Shown here: piece by piece, positions 1-7,452 of the stretch | Layout: each line of letters opens with the position of its first letter | How positions within the stretch are numbered: position 1 is the first letter of the stretch | Assembly: GCA_017983755.1 (NCBI GenBank) | Contig: JAGOAU010000013.1 | Location: 20,647 to 84,646, forward strand | Direction: 5' to 3' | Source of the DNA: Azonexus sp. | GTDB lineage: Bacteria > Pseudomonadota > Gammaproteobacteria > Burkholderiales > Rhodocyclaceae | DNA: 64,000 bases | Program-made: the position numbers and the translations under genes | Notes under the pieces: model-generated | Databases searched by the model: none | Told to the model about the DNA's origin: nothing | The model's input: only the letters and a program-made list of their open reading frames with translations

Positions 1-2783
1 TTTGCCCGGATCTTCTGCGGCAGCGTCTTGATCAGCTGCACCAGCTTTTCCTTGAGCAGCCCCGGCACCAGCCACTCCATGCGCAGCACCGGAATCTGGT
101 TCAACTGCGCCAGCGGCAGGGTCAGCGTCACGCCGTCGCGCGGCGAGCCCGGCTCGAAATGGTAGGTCAGCGTGTAATCGACGCCGCCGACCTTGAGGTG
201 ATGCGGGAAGGCCTCGGTCGTGACGCCCGCCGCCGAGTGGCGCATCAGGTCGTCTTTCGACAGGTAGAGCAGCTTCGGCGACTCGCGTTCGGCCTCCTTG
301 CGCCAGTGGTCGAAGGTGGCGCCGTTGTGGATGCCTTCGGGTATCAGGTGGTCGTAGAAGGCGAAGATCAGTTCGTCATCGACCAGCACGTCCTGCCGGC
401 GCTGTTTGTGTTCGAGGTGCTCGATCTCGCGGATCAGCTTCTGGTTGTGCTGGAAGAACGGCCAGCGCCTGGCGAAGGCGTCGTCGATTTCCTCGCCGAC
501 CAGGCCCTGGCGGATGAAGATCTCGCGCGACTCGGCCGGGGCCAGCGGGCCGTAATGAATGCGCCGCTTGGGGTTGATGACTACGCCGTAGAGCGTCGTC
601 CGCTCCCAGCCGGCGACCTGCATCGCCTTCTTTTCCCAGTGCGCATCGAAGTACTGGCGCTTGATCAGGTGAGCGCCCGCTTTTTCGATCCAGCCATCTT
701 CGATGCGGGCGACGCAGCGCCCGAACAGCCGCGTCGTCTCGGTGATCTCGGCCGCCATGATCCACTTGCCGGCCTTTTTCTGCAGCGGCGACGACGGGTG
801 GATCAGGTAGCGGATGCCGCGGGCCCCGAGGTAGTAGCCGGATTCGTCGGACTTGCAGCCGATGTTGCCGAGCAGGCCGGAGAGCAGCGCCATGTGGATG
901 GCGTCGTAGGTGCCGGGAATCTCGCTTTCCTTCCACCCGAGTTCGGTCACCATCGCATGCAGCTGGCCATGTACCTCGCGCCACTCGCGCAGGCGCAGGT
1001 AGGAGAGAAAATGGGCGTGGCAGGTGTCGACCAGCGATTTGTTCGATTTCTTGTGGTCGACCGCGGCCTTGAACCAGTTCCACAATTTGACCCAGCCGAG
1101 GAATTCCGACTTTTCATCGGCGAACAGCTTGTGCTTCTCGTCCGCCGCCTGCTGACGCTCCTGCGGCCGCTCGCGCGGGTCCTGCGTCGACAGCCCGGCG
1201 GCGATGACCAGTACCTCCTTGAGGCAGCCGAGATCGCGTGCCGCGACCAGCATGCGGCCGATGCGCGGATCGAGCGGCAGCCTGGCCAGCGCCTCGCCGA
1301 CGCGGGTCAGGCGATTGTCGTCATCGAGCGCGCCGAGTTCCTGCAGCAGCGCGTAGCCGTCGGCGACCGCCTTGGCCGGCGGCGGTTCGATGAAGGGAAA
1401 ACTCTCGACGTCGGTTAGCTTCAGCGACTTCATGCGCAGGATGACGCCGGCCAGCGACGAGCGGAGGATTTCCGGATCGGTAAACGGTGCCCGGGCGTTG
1501 AAATCGTCCTCGTCGTACAGGCGGATGCAGACCCCGGCCGCCACCCGGCCGCAACGTCCGGCCCGCTGCCGGGCCGCCGCCTGCGAGATCTTCTCGATCT
1601 GCAGCTGCTCGACCTTGTTGCGGTAGGAATAGCGCTTGACGCGGGCCAGGCCGGTGTCGATCACGTAGCGGATGCCTGGCACGGTGAGCGAGGTTTCGGC
1701 GACGTTGGTGGCGAGCACGATGCGCCGCTGGCTGCCCGAGGGCTTGAAAATGCGGTCCTGTTCGCCGGCCGAGAGGCGCGAGAACAGCGGCAGGATTTCC
1801 GGCGCGTGGGCGCTGCTCAAACCGGGTCTTGCCAGCGCGTGCTTGCGCAAGGCTTCCGCCGCCTCGCGGATTTCGCGTTCGCCGGGCAGGAAGACAAGGA
1901 TATCGCCGCTGCCCAGCCGCGCCAGTTCGTCGGCGGCATCGACGATGGCGTCGTAGAGATCGCGCTCGTCGTCGTCCTTGTCGAGATCGGAAACCGGCCG
2001 GTAACGCACGTCGACCGGATAGAGGCGGCCCGAGACCTCGATCACCGGGGCACCCGTGAAATGCTGCGAAAAGCGCTCGGCGTCGATGGTCGCCGAGGTG
2101 ATGATCAGCTTCAGGTCCGGGCGCCTGGGCAGCAACTGCTTCAGGTAGCCGAGCAGGAAGTCGATGTTCAGGCTGCGCTCGTGCGCCTCGTCGATGATGA
2201 TCGTGTCGTAGGCGCCGAGATACGGGTCGGACTGCGACTCGGCGAGCAGGATGCCGTCGGTCATCAGCTTGACCCAGCTGTCTGCGGTCGACTTGTCGTG
2301 GAAGCGGATTTTGACGCCGACGCCGGCGCCGACCTGCGTTTTCAGTTCCTGCGCCAGCCGCGTCGCCACCGAGCGCGCCGCCAGCCGGCGCGGCTGGGTA
2401 TGGCCGATCAGTCCGCTGCCGCCGCGCCCGAGTTCGAGGCAGATTTTCGGCAACTGCGTCGTCTTGCCGGAGCCGGTCTCGCCGCAGACGATCACCACCT
2501 GATGCTTGCGGATCAGTTCGGCGATTTCAGCGCGCCGCTCGTTGACCGGCAGGTCGGCCTGGAAGTCCGGCCTGGGCAGGCTGGACTGACGCTTTTCCAG
2601 GGCGGCGCGCGATTTCTCCAGCAGCGCCGAGAAGTCGGCCTGCAGTTTTTCGCGTTTTTCACCCGTCGACCGCAACAGATTGCGCTGCATGCCGCGCAAG
2701 CGGCCGTAATCGGCCGTCAGGCACGGCAGGCGTTCGCTGGATTCCGCGTGCGTCCGTTTTTGCGCAGTGTTTTTTGCCATCAT
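1..2783 (-). CDS. hrpA: ATP-dependent RNA helicase HrpA (3' part cut by window start)
   Basis: DEAH-box RNA helicase, in Escherichia coli linked to ribosome-collision rescue and mRNA processing. The reverse-strand frame is open from 2783 to the window edge with no stop, so only about 927 N-terminal residues are visible of a protein that is usually near 1300. Seen: Walker A GETGSGKT at about residues 101-108, DEAH box in the stretch IIIDEAHERSLN, motif SAT in ITSATIDAERF, and motif VI QRAGRCGR. Two consecutive ATG codons (2783 and 2780) can start it; no strong ribosome binding site separates them. It faces away from the SRPBCC gene, with 184 bases between. A nucleotide uptake-like motif lies in its N-terminal coding part. 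Identity is secure; HrpB is less likely because of the N-terminal extension and motif spacing. Confidence 0.95.
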   Translation of the reverse strand, partial: MMAKNTAQKRTHAESSERLPCLTADYGRLRGMQRNLLRSTGEKREKLQADFSALLEKSRAALEKRQSSLPRPDFQADLPVNERRAEIAELIRKHQVVIVCGETGSGKTTQLPKICLELGRGGSGLIGHTQPRRLAARSVATRLAQELKTQVGAGVGVKIRFHDKSTADSWVKLMTDGILLAESQSDPYLGAYDTIIIDEAHERSLNIDFLLGYLKQLLPRRPDLKLIITSATIDAERFSQHFTGAPVIEVSGRLYPVDVRYRPVSDLDKDDDERDLYDAIVDAADELARLGSGDILVFLPGEREIREAAEALRKHALARPGLSSAHAPEILPLFSRLSAGEQDRIFKPSGSQRRIVLATNVAETSLTVPGIRYVIDTGLARVKRYSYRNKVEQLQIEKISQAAARQRAGRCGRVAAGVCIRLYDEDDFNARAPFTDPEILRSSLAGVILRMKSLKLTDVESFPFIEPPPAKAVADGYALLQELGALDDDNRLTRVGEALARLPLDPRIGRMLVAARDLGCLKEVLVIAAGLSTQDPRERPQERQQAADEKHKLFADEKSEFLGWVKLWNWFKAAVDHKKSNKSLVDTCHAHFLSYLRLREWREVHGQLHAMVTELGWKESEIPGTYDAIHMALLSGLLGNIGCKSDESGYYLGARGIRYLIHPSSPLQKKAGKWIMAAEITETTRLFGRCVARIEDGWIEKAGAHLIKRQYFDAHWEKKAMQVAGWERTTLYGVVINPKRRIHYGPLAPAESREIFIRQGLVGEEIDDAFARRWPFFQHNQKLIREIEHLEHKQRRQDVLVDDELIFAFYDHLIPEGIHNGATFDHWRKEAERESPKLLYLSKDDLMRHSAAGVTTEAFPHHLKVGGVDYTLTYHFEPGSPRDGVTLTLPLAQLNQIPVLRMEWLVPGLLKEKLVQLIKTLPQKIRA
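1036..1065 (-). repeat. USS-like motif, variant core CGCGGTCGAC
   Basis: One mismatch from the core TGCGGTCGAC. On the reverse strand the core is followed by AGAAAT and then AAAT at +16 to +19, the spacing seen in exact copies. Lies inside hrpA. Confidence 0.5.
2283..2312 (+). repeat. USS-like motif, exact core
   Basis: Core TGCGGTCGAC at 2283-2292, inside hrpA on its opposite strand. The far A/T tract is ATTTT at +16 to +20; the near tract is absent. Confidence 0.6.
2645..2674 (-). repeat. USS-like motif, exact core with both A tracts
   Basis: Reverse-strand core at 2665-2674, followed by AAAAA at +6 to +10 and AAAAA at +15 to +19. One of the best copies. It encodes LRSTGEKREK in hrpA. Confidence 0.8.
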
Positions 2784-2967
2784 TCCGAGTACGCCACCGC
2801 AAATGCCGGGCGGCAGCCTGCTCTTTGTTCCTGCAGAAGTCGAATCGCGAATTGTGCAGCAAATCCCAGGCGCGTTCCACGTGAACAAGCGCGAAAACGA
2901 TCTGCCAGGGCGGTGACGGAGGGTAATTGGCTATACTGCTCGCGTGCCCAACTTGAGAGGATTGACC

Positions 2968-3414
2968 ATGCCAACCGGCACCATCCGACTTCACCGCGTG
3001 CTCCGGACGCAACCGGAGAAGGTCTATCGCGCGTTCCTCGATGCCGCTGCCATCTGCAAGTGGCTTCCGCCTTACGGTTTCACCTGCAGGGTCGAGCACA
3101 TGGACGTCCGGGTCGCAGGCTCCTTCAGGATGTCGTTCCATAATTTCTCGACGGGGCTTGGTCACTCGTTCGGCGGGGAGTATCGGGAACTGGTGCCGGG
3201 TGAACTCATCCGCTACACCGACAGGTTCGACGATCCGAATCTGCCAGGGGAAATGCAGGTCACCGTGTCCTTGAAGCCGGTGTCGTGCGGAACCGAGGTG
3301 AACGTGGTGCAGGAGGGCATCCCGGAAGTCATTCCGCTCGAAATGTGCTACCTCGGCTGGCAGGAGTCGCTTGCCCAGCTCGCCAATCTCGTCGAGCCCG
3401 ACATTCCGGGGTAG
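2968..3414 (+). CDS. SRPBCC / AHSA1-type domain protein
   Basis: A 148-residue protein that fills one START-like SRPBCC fold of the activator-of-Hsp90 homology (AHSA1) type. The N-terminal pattern RVLRTQPEKVYRAFLD and the following KWLPPYGF and LVPGELIRYTDRFDDP are typical. The C-terminal half has GTEVNVVQEGIP and CYLGWQESLAQLANL, the usual last helix. These proteins bind small hydrophobic ligands in a cavity; the ligand here is unknown. I start at the ATG at 2968 because AGAGGA sits seven bases upstream; an in-frame GTG at 2944 has no such site. A TATACT box lies at 2933-2938. Family call is strong, function open. Confidence 0.85.
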   Translation: MPTGTIRLHRVLRTQPEKVYRAFLDAAAICKWLPPYGFTCRVEHMDVRVAGSFRMSFHNFSTGLGHSFGGEYRELVPGELIRYTDRFDDPNLPGEMQVTVSLKPVSCGTEVNVVQEGIPEVIPLEMCYLGWQESLAQLANLVEPDIPG

Positions 3415-3490
3415 CGCGGCGGGGCTCGCCGGACGCGGAAAGGTGGTCCGTTCCGCTGGCGGTTGAGCGCAGTCCGGCCTGAAGGAACGC

Positions 3491-4108
3491 ATGTACCACG
3501 GAGAGAAATTCAACGCCTGGACGCATCTGGTCGGCGCCCTGCTGGCGCTGACCGGCGCGGTGTGGCTGCTGGTCGTGGCCAGCGCCAGCGGCGATGGCTG
3601 GAAGATATTCGGCGTGGCGATCTACGGCGCGACGCTGGTGCTGCTTTACAGCATCTCCACCATCTATCACAGCGTCCGCGGGCGGGCGAAGCGGGTGCTG
3701 CGCAAGCTCGACCACCTGTCCATCTATCTGCTGATCGCCGGCAGCTACACGCCGTTCTGCCTGATCACCCTGCGCGGGCCGTGGGGCTGGTCGCTGTTCG
3801 GCATCATCTGGTCGCTGGCGGCCATCGGCATGCTACAGGAGATCAAACCGCGTTCGGAGGCGCGGGTCATGTCGCTGGTGATTTACGCGGTGATGGGCTG
3901 GATCGTCCTCGTGGCCATCCGGCCCTTGCTGGAAAACCTCGGCACCGCCGGCTTCGTCTGGCTGGCGGCAGGCGGCGTGTTCTATACGGTGGGCATCGTC
4001 TTCTTCGCCTTCGACGAGCGCTTCCGGCACTGGCACGGCATCTGGCACCTGTTCGTGATCGCCGGCAGCCTGATGCACTTCATCGCCATCCTGTTCTATG
4101 TTGTCTGA
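3491..4108 (+). CDS. trhA: Hemolysin III / TrhA family membrane protein (PAQR superfamily)
   Basis: A 205-residue inner-membrane protein with about seven hydrophobic segments. It carries PAQR-type conserved residues: SISTIYHSVRG near residue 55, DHLSIYLLIAGSYTP near residue 75, and the C-terminal histidine cluster RHWHGIWHLF. Members are called hemolysin III for the Bacillus cereus protein; E. coli TrhA (YqfA) has been tied to membrane energetics and fatty-acid homeostasis, and haemolysis should not be assumed. The next gene, DUF1294, begins immediately after its stop codon, so the two are probably co-transcribed. Confidence 0.92.
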   Translation: MYHGEKFNAWTHLVGALLALTGAVWLLVVASASGDGWKIFGVAIYGATLVLLYSISTIYHSVRGRAKRVLRKLDHLSIYLLIAGSYTPFCLITLRGPWGWSLFGIIWSLAAIGMLQEIKPRSEARVMSLVIYAVMGWIVLVAIRPLLENLGTAGFVWLAAGGVFYTVGIVFFAFDERFRHWHGIWHLFVIAGSLMHFIAILFYVV

Positions 4109-4504
4109 ATGAAAAACATCCGCTACGAGGGCCGTTTTCCCCTGCTGCTGGCGGCGCTCTTTTTTACCTTCCTCGGGGCGTCGACCGCAGCCGGCAAGCT
4201 GCCGCCGATGCTGCTCGGCCTCTATGCTGCGGCCAGTCTGGTCGCCTTCGCCGCCTACGCACTGGACAAGTCGGCGGCTCGTGGCGGCCGCCGGCGAACG
4301 CCGGAAAAAACCTTGCACCTGCTGGCGCTGCTCGGCGGCTGGCCGGGCGCGCTGGTGGCACAGAACCGCCTGCGCCACAAGTCGAGCAAGACGCCGTTTC
4401 TTGCCGTTTTCTGGGCCACCGTCCTGCTTAACTGCATGGCACTCGGGCTGTATCTGACGCCGGCCGGTGCCAGGGCGCTGCGTGCCGCACTCGGCATTGC
4501 CTGA
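4109..4504 (+). CDS. DUF1294 family membrane protein
   Basis: A 131-residue membrane protein with hydrophobic segments near residues 8-26, 32-51 and 95-115. The family signature is complete: a DKSAA-like motif (LDKSAARGG), RTPEKTLHLLALLGGWPGA and NRLRHKSSKTPF. Many relatives carry an N-terminal cold-shock domain; here it is replaced by membrane segments. Function of the domain is not known. The ATG directly abuts the trhA stop, which points to translational coupling. The gene converges on the small hypothetical gene ending at 4509. Confidence 0.88.
   Translation: MKNIRYEGRFPLLLAALFFTFLGASTAAGKLPPMLLGLYAAASLVAFAAYALDKSAARGGRRRTPEKTLHLLALLGGWPGALVAQNRLRHKSSKTPFLAVFWATVLLNCMALGLYLTPAGARALRAALGIA
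4160..4189 (-). repeat. USS-like motif, exact core
   Basis: Reverse-strand core at 4180-4189; far tract TAAAAAA at +14 to +20, near tract missing. Lies inside the DUF1294 gene, opposite strand. Confidence 0.65.
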
Positions 4505-4508
4505 ATTC

Positions 4509-4787
4509 TCAGCCGGTCTTCTCGTTGGCCAGCGCGGTTTCGGTGATTTCGCGGTAGAGCGTGGTCAGCTTGCTGGCCAGCACGCCGAGTTCTGGATGGT
4601 TGGCGACCATCGGGGCGACGTTCTGGGCGTCGGTCAGGACTTCCTGGAGGAAGTGCAGGTCGTAGTCGCTCAGGCGTGCGCCTTCGTCGACACTCTTCTT
4701 GATCTCCAGCAATCTTGGCAGTCGCTGGCTTTCAAGGCGCTGGATCAGTACGGAAAGGACGCCTGCTTCGTTTTGTTTGTCGGTCAT
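4509..4787 (-). CDS. Small hypothetical protein, helical, 92 aa
   Basis: I do not recognise a named family. The predicted protein is short, charged and almost entirely helical (for example IQRLESQRLPRLLEIKKSVDEG and DYDLHFLQEVLTDAQN), with no signal peptide or membrane segment, so a cytosolic role is likely. The start at 4787 is preferred because GAGGAG lies six bases upstream on the coding strand; the frame remains open further upstream but lacks a ribosome site. It converges with DUF1294 with four bases between stops. Confidence 0.7.
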   Translation of the reverse strand: MTDKQNEAGVLSVLIQRLESQRLPRLLEIKKSVDEGARLSDYDLHFLQEVLTDAQNVAPMVANHPELGVLASKLTTLYREITETALANEKTG

Positions 4788-4993
4788 GTCTTGCTCCTCG
4801 GGAAATCGGGCAGGCCCGATGGCTTGCCGCCTCGGAAAAAGTCTATCACTTTCGCCGGCCGGTGGCGCTGGCGGAAATATCCCGATGGCAAGGGCGGCCG
4901 CCAGTGGCTGGCATGGCAGTTGCACGTAGTCGCAGCATGTGCCCGGCGACGTCGACTTTCCGACATTGCCGCCGTTCAACCTCGGAGTCCGCC

Positions 4994-5251
4994 ATGTCCG
5001 CCACCACTGTCGACCGCCACGGTCAGCCCGTCGCCACCGGCGACCACGTCAGGATACTTGCCATCACCCCCGACCCGGAGATGGACGAGGACGATCTCGA
5101 CATGTTCAACGACATGATCGGTTCGACCTGCCCGGTCGAGCGCATCGACGCCGACGGCGCGGCCTGGGTGGCGATCTGGTGGAACGGCTGCGAGGGGCCA
5201 TTGCTGACCAGCGTCGGCCTGGCGCCGGGGCAGATGGAGAAGGCCGCCTGA
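4994..5251 (+). CDS. Small acidic hypothetical protein, 85 aa
   Basis: An 85-residue acidic protein beginning MSATTVDRHGQPV. The part VATGDHVRILAITPDPEMD followed by IGSTCPVERIDADGAAWVAI suggests a small beta-barrel of KOW/SH3 type, in which DHVRI is the first strand, but this is inference. CGGAG sits a few bases before the ATG. The open frame extends upstream without a convincing start. It faces the NifX/NafY-like gene tail to tail with a 25-base gap. No function assigned. Confidence 0.65.
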   Translation: MSATTVDRHGQPVATGDHVRILAITPDPEMDEDDLDMFNDMIGSTCPVERIDADGAAWVAIWWNGCEGPLLTSVGLAPGQMEKAA

Positions 5252-5265
5252 GCGGGTCGGCCGCC

Positions 5266-5295
5266 AATTTTGCCGCCTATTCGTCGTCGACCGCA
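5266..5295 (-). repeat. USS-like motif, exact core, at a convergent gene junction
   Basis: Reverse-strand core at 5286-5295 covers the last codons of the NafY-like gene. The near tract AATA overlaps the stop and the far tract AAAATT at +15 to +20 lies in the intergenic gap. Confidence 0.7.
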
Positions 5296-6011
5296 GCGTT
5301 GTAGTTCTTCAGCCGCTTCTCGGCTGCGACACCGAGTATCTTCAGCAGCCAGGGCGGTGGCGACTCGAGCATGGCGGTCTGGAAGGGCCTGAGGATGTCA
5401 GCGGCCGGGCCGCCGTCGGGAATCTTGATTGGGTAGATGTCGGCGCGGATCACCTTGGCCGCCGCCGGGCCGCCGATGGAGACGACGTAGCAGACGTGGC
5501 AGTCGCCGATCAGTTTGGCGCGCCACAGGTTGCGGTCTTCGGCGAACTCGGCATCCATCGTGTCGCGGATGTCGACGAGGCGGATTTCGCCCGGCGATAC
5601 CTGATACACGAGGAAGCGCAGGCAGGCGCCGAAATGCCCGGAGAGCGTGTCGCCCTTGTCCGAGGCGATGGCGACGCGCACCGAACCGGGCATCTCGCCG
5701 TCTGCGTAAGGCTGTATCTTGGGCAGCGTGTCGTCGCCCTGGGTTTCACCCCAGAGGATGCGCACCGCCAGCTTCATGGATTCAAGGCCGATGCCGATGT
5801 CCTCGCCGTCCTCCTCGCCGTCGGTGCTGGCGAAGCCGGTCTTGAGCATGGTCACCGTGACCTGGCGCAGCTTTTCTTCGTCGATCGTGTCGCCCAGGCG
5901 GCGTTGCAGCTGTTCGATCAGCGCCGGCAGCGTCACCCTGGGCATTGCCCGCGCTGCCAGCACCACGCGCAGCGCGGCCTCGCGGGTGATCGGAAGCGTG
6001 CCTGTTTCCAT
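5277..6011 (-). CDS. NifX/NafY-like dinitrogenase cofactor-binding domain protein, orphan
   Basis: A 244-residue protein. The C-terminal half (about residues 108-215) matches the NifB/NifX/NafY cofactor-binding domain: VRVAIASDKGDTLSGHFG, then YQVSPGEIRLVDIRDT, CHVCYVVSIGGPAAAKVI and a proline-rich tail PPPWLLKILG. The N-terminal 90 residues resemble the helical NafY core-binding domain (PITREAALRVVLAARAMP, TLPALIEQLQRRLGD). In diazotrophs such proteins hold FeMo-cofactor or apo-dinitrogenase. No other nif gene is in this window, so the partner is unknown; relatives also occur in non-fixing bacteria. The start is set by GAGGAG just upstream of ATG 6011. Confidence 0.8.
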   Translation of the reverse strand: METGTLPITREAALRVVLAARAMPRVTLPALIEQLQRRLGDTIDEEKLRQVTVTMLKTGFASTDGEEDGEDIGIGLESMKLAVRILWGETQGDDTLPKIQPYADGEMPGSVRVAIASDKGDTLSGHFGACLRFLVYQVSPGEIRLVDIRDTMDAEFAEDRNLWRAKLIGDCHVCYVVSIGGPAAAKVIRADIYPIKIPDGGPAADILRPFQTAMLESPPPWLLKILGVAAEKRLKNYNAAVDDE

Positions 6012-6164
6012 CGTGTTCTCCTCGGTCGGGTCGGGGTGAGTTCCCGGTGCAGATACAGTGCCAGGCACGCCAAGTATCTGATTTCAAATGACCGTCATTG
6101 CCCGCGGGAGAGCGGGGCGGGCATGCCGCCCGCTATCGTGTCGGATACCCGACAACGGCTGTTT

Positions 6165-6371
6165 TCAGCAGGAGCGCCGCTGTTGCGGGTTCCACGAGAA
6201 AGCCGGGCGCAGGATCTTGCTGACCGCTTGCGCCAGCGACAGCAGGCTGTGACCGAGCAGACGGGCGCAGAGACCCAGGCGCTCGGCGAAGATGCCTTGC
6301 AGGCGCTGCATTTCCTGTGCGCGCAGTTCGCGGGCCTGGCGTTCAATGGCGGCGATATCGATGGGTGCCAT
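6165..6371 (-). CDS. Small hypothetical protein, 68 aa
   Basis: A short helical protein, MAPIDIAAIERQARELRAQE at its start, with a hydrophobic middle (LLGHSLLSLAQAVSKIL) that could form an amphipathic or membrane-associated helix. No family recognised. The ATG at 6371 has AGGAAC seven bases upstream. It is divergent from the LysR gene and shares its AT-rich 120-base control region, an arrangement common for LysR targets, but the target here could equally be the nitroreductase downstream of the regulator. Confidence 0.6.
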   Translation of the reverse strand: MAPIDIAAIERQARELRAQEMQRLQGIFAERLGLCARLLGHSLLSLAQAVSKILRPAFSWNPQQRRSC

Positions 6372-6388
6372 GATTGTTCCTTTCATGA

Positions 6389-6414
6389 TGCGATGCAACA
6401 TTGCACGACTCGCA
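6389..6414. promoter_or_regulatory. Nested inverted repeat between divergent genes, candidate LysR operator
   Basis: Perfect inner repeat TGCAA-CA-TTGCA at 6394-6405, flanked by TGCGA on the left and TCGCA on the right. It fits the T-N11-A dyad type of LysR sites and lies in the AT-rich gap before the LysR gene. Binding is inferred. Confidence 0.5.
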
Positions 6415-6490
6415 CTTTAATTACCAATGCAATGAATCACAATCCATCCAAATGGAAAAACATTTTTGAATTTTATTCTAAAATGAGCGC

Positions 6491-7399
6491 ATGGACCGCA
6501 CCGCCGAAATGACCGCTTTCGTGCGCGCCGTTGAAACCGGCGGCTTTTCTGCAGCGGCGCGCGACCTTGGCCTGACGCCCTCCGCCCTTTCCAAGCTGGT
6601 CGGCCGGCTCGAGGACCGGCTCGGCGTGCGCCTGCTGCACCGAACCACGCGCCGCCTGCAGCTGACCGCCGAGGGCGAGACCTTCCTCAACCGGGCGCGG
6701 CCGATCCTCACCGCCCTCGACGAGGCCGAAGCCGAAGTCGCCGCCGCCGGCGCCCGGCCGCGCGGCCTGTTGCGCATCAATTGCGGCTCGGCCTTCGGCC
6801 GCCACCAGTTGACGCCGGCGATCCCGCGTTTCCTTGAAAAATATCCGGAAATCGAGCTTGACCTGACCATCGACGACCTGGCGCCGGTGTCGATCGACGA
6901 GCGCTACGACCTCACACTGCGCATCGGTGCGCTCGACGAGTCGTCGGTCGTGGCGCGCCGCATCTGCAACCTGGACCGCGTCATCTGCGCCGCGCCGGCT
7001 TACCTGGAGCGCCACGGCACGCCGCGCACGCCGGACGACCTGCAGCGCCACAACTGCCTGTGGATCACCAGCCTGCCGGCGCTGCGCCGCTGGCCCTTCG
7101 ACACCGACGATGGCATCCGCGTCGTCCATATTTCCGGCAACGTCGCCGCCAACAATGCCGAAACCGTGCTGCAGCTCGCCGTCGCCGGCGTCGGCATCAC
7201 GCGGCTGACCGACGTCATCGTCGGCGATGCCCTGCGCCGCGGGGCGCTGGTGCCGATCCTCACCGAATGGCACCACGTCGAGCCGGTACCGCTGTTCGCC
7301 ACCTACCCGAGCGGCCGCCACCTGGCGCCCAAGGTGCGCGCCATGATCGATTTTCTCGTCGAGCAGTTCGGCCATACCCCCCGGCGGCAAATGCGCTGA
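6491..7399 (+). CDS. LysR family transcriptional regulator
   Basis: A 302-residue regulator with the classic layout. The N-terminal winged helix-turn-helix covers about residues 1-60 (FVRAVETGGFSAAARDLGL, TPSALSKLVGRLEDRLGVRL, LHRTTRRLQLTAEG). The effector-binding domain follows from about residue 88 (RGLLRINCGSAFGRHQLTP) and ends near residue 300. It belongs to the CrgA/DsdC-like branch common in Betaproteobacteria. The gene is followed 53 bases later by the SagB-type nitroreductase on the same strand and is divergent from a 68-residue protein gene; either could be regulated. The effector is unknown. Confidence 0.93.
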   Translation: MDRTAEMTAFVRAVETGGFSAAARDLGLTPSALSKLVGRLEDRLGVRLLHRTTRRLQLTAEGETFLNRARPILTALDEAEAEVAAAGARPRGLLRINCGSAFGRHQLTPAIPRFLEKYPEIELDLTIDDLAPVSIDERYDLTLRIGALDESSVVARRICNLDRVICAAPAYLERHGTPRTPDDLQRHNCLWITSLPALRRWPFDTDDGIRVVHISGNVAANNAETVLQLAVAGVGITRLTDVIVGDALRRGALVPILTEWHHVEPVPLFATYPSGRHLAPKVRAMIDFLVEQFGHTPRRQMR

Positions 7400-7452
7400 A
7401 CCGGGCATGGGGCTTGCTGTCTTCCCTGCATCCCCGCCACGCACAGCGCACA

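Noticed and set aside
1806-3143. 445-codon forward frame over hrpA
   Set aside because: Runs antisense to the HrpA helicase motifs and into another gene; no independent support.
2659-3513. 284-codon reverse frame over the SRPBCC gene
   Set aside because: It overlaps hrpA's start and is antisense to a clear SRPBCC protein.
5009-5018. Near-match GGCGGTCGAC as a copy of the dispersed motif (also 8304, 54950, 54989)
   Set aside because: One mismatch and no A/T run at +15 to +20, so treated as chance.
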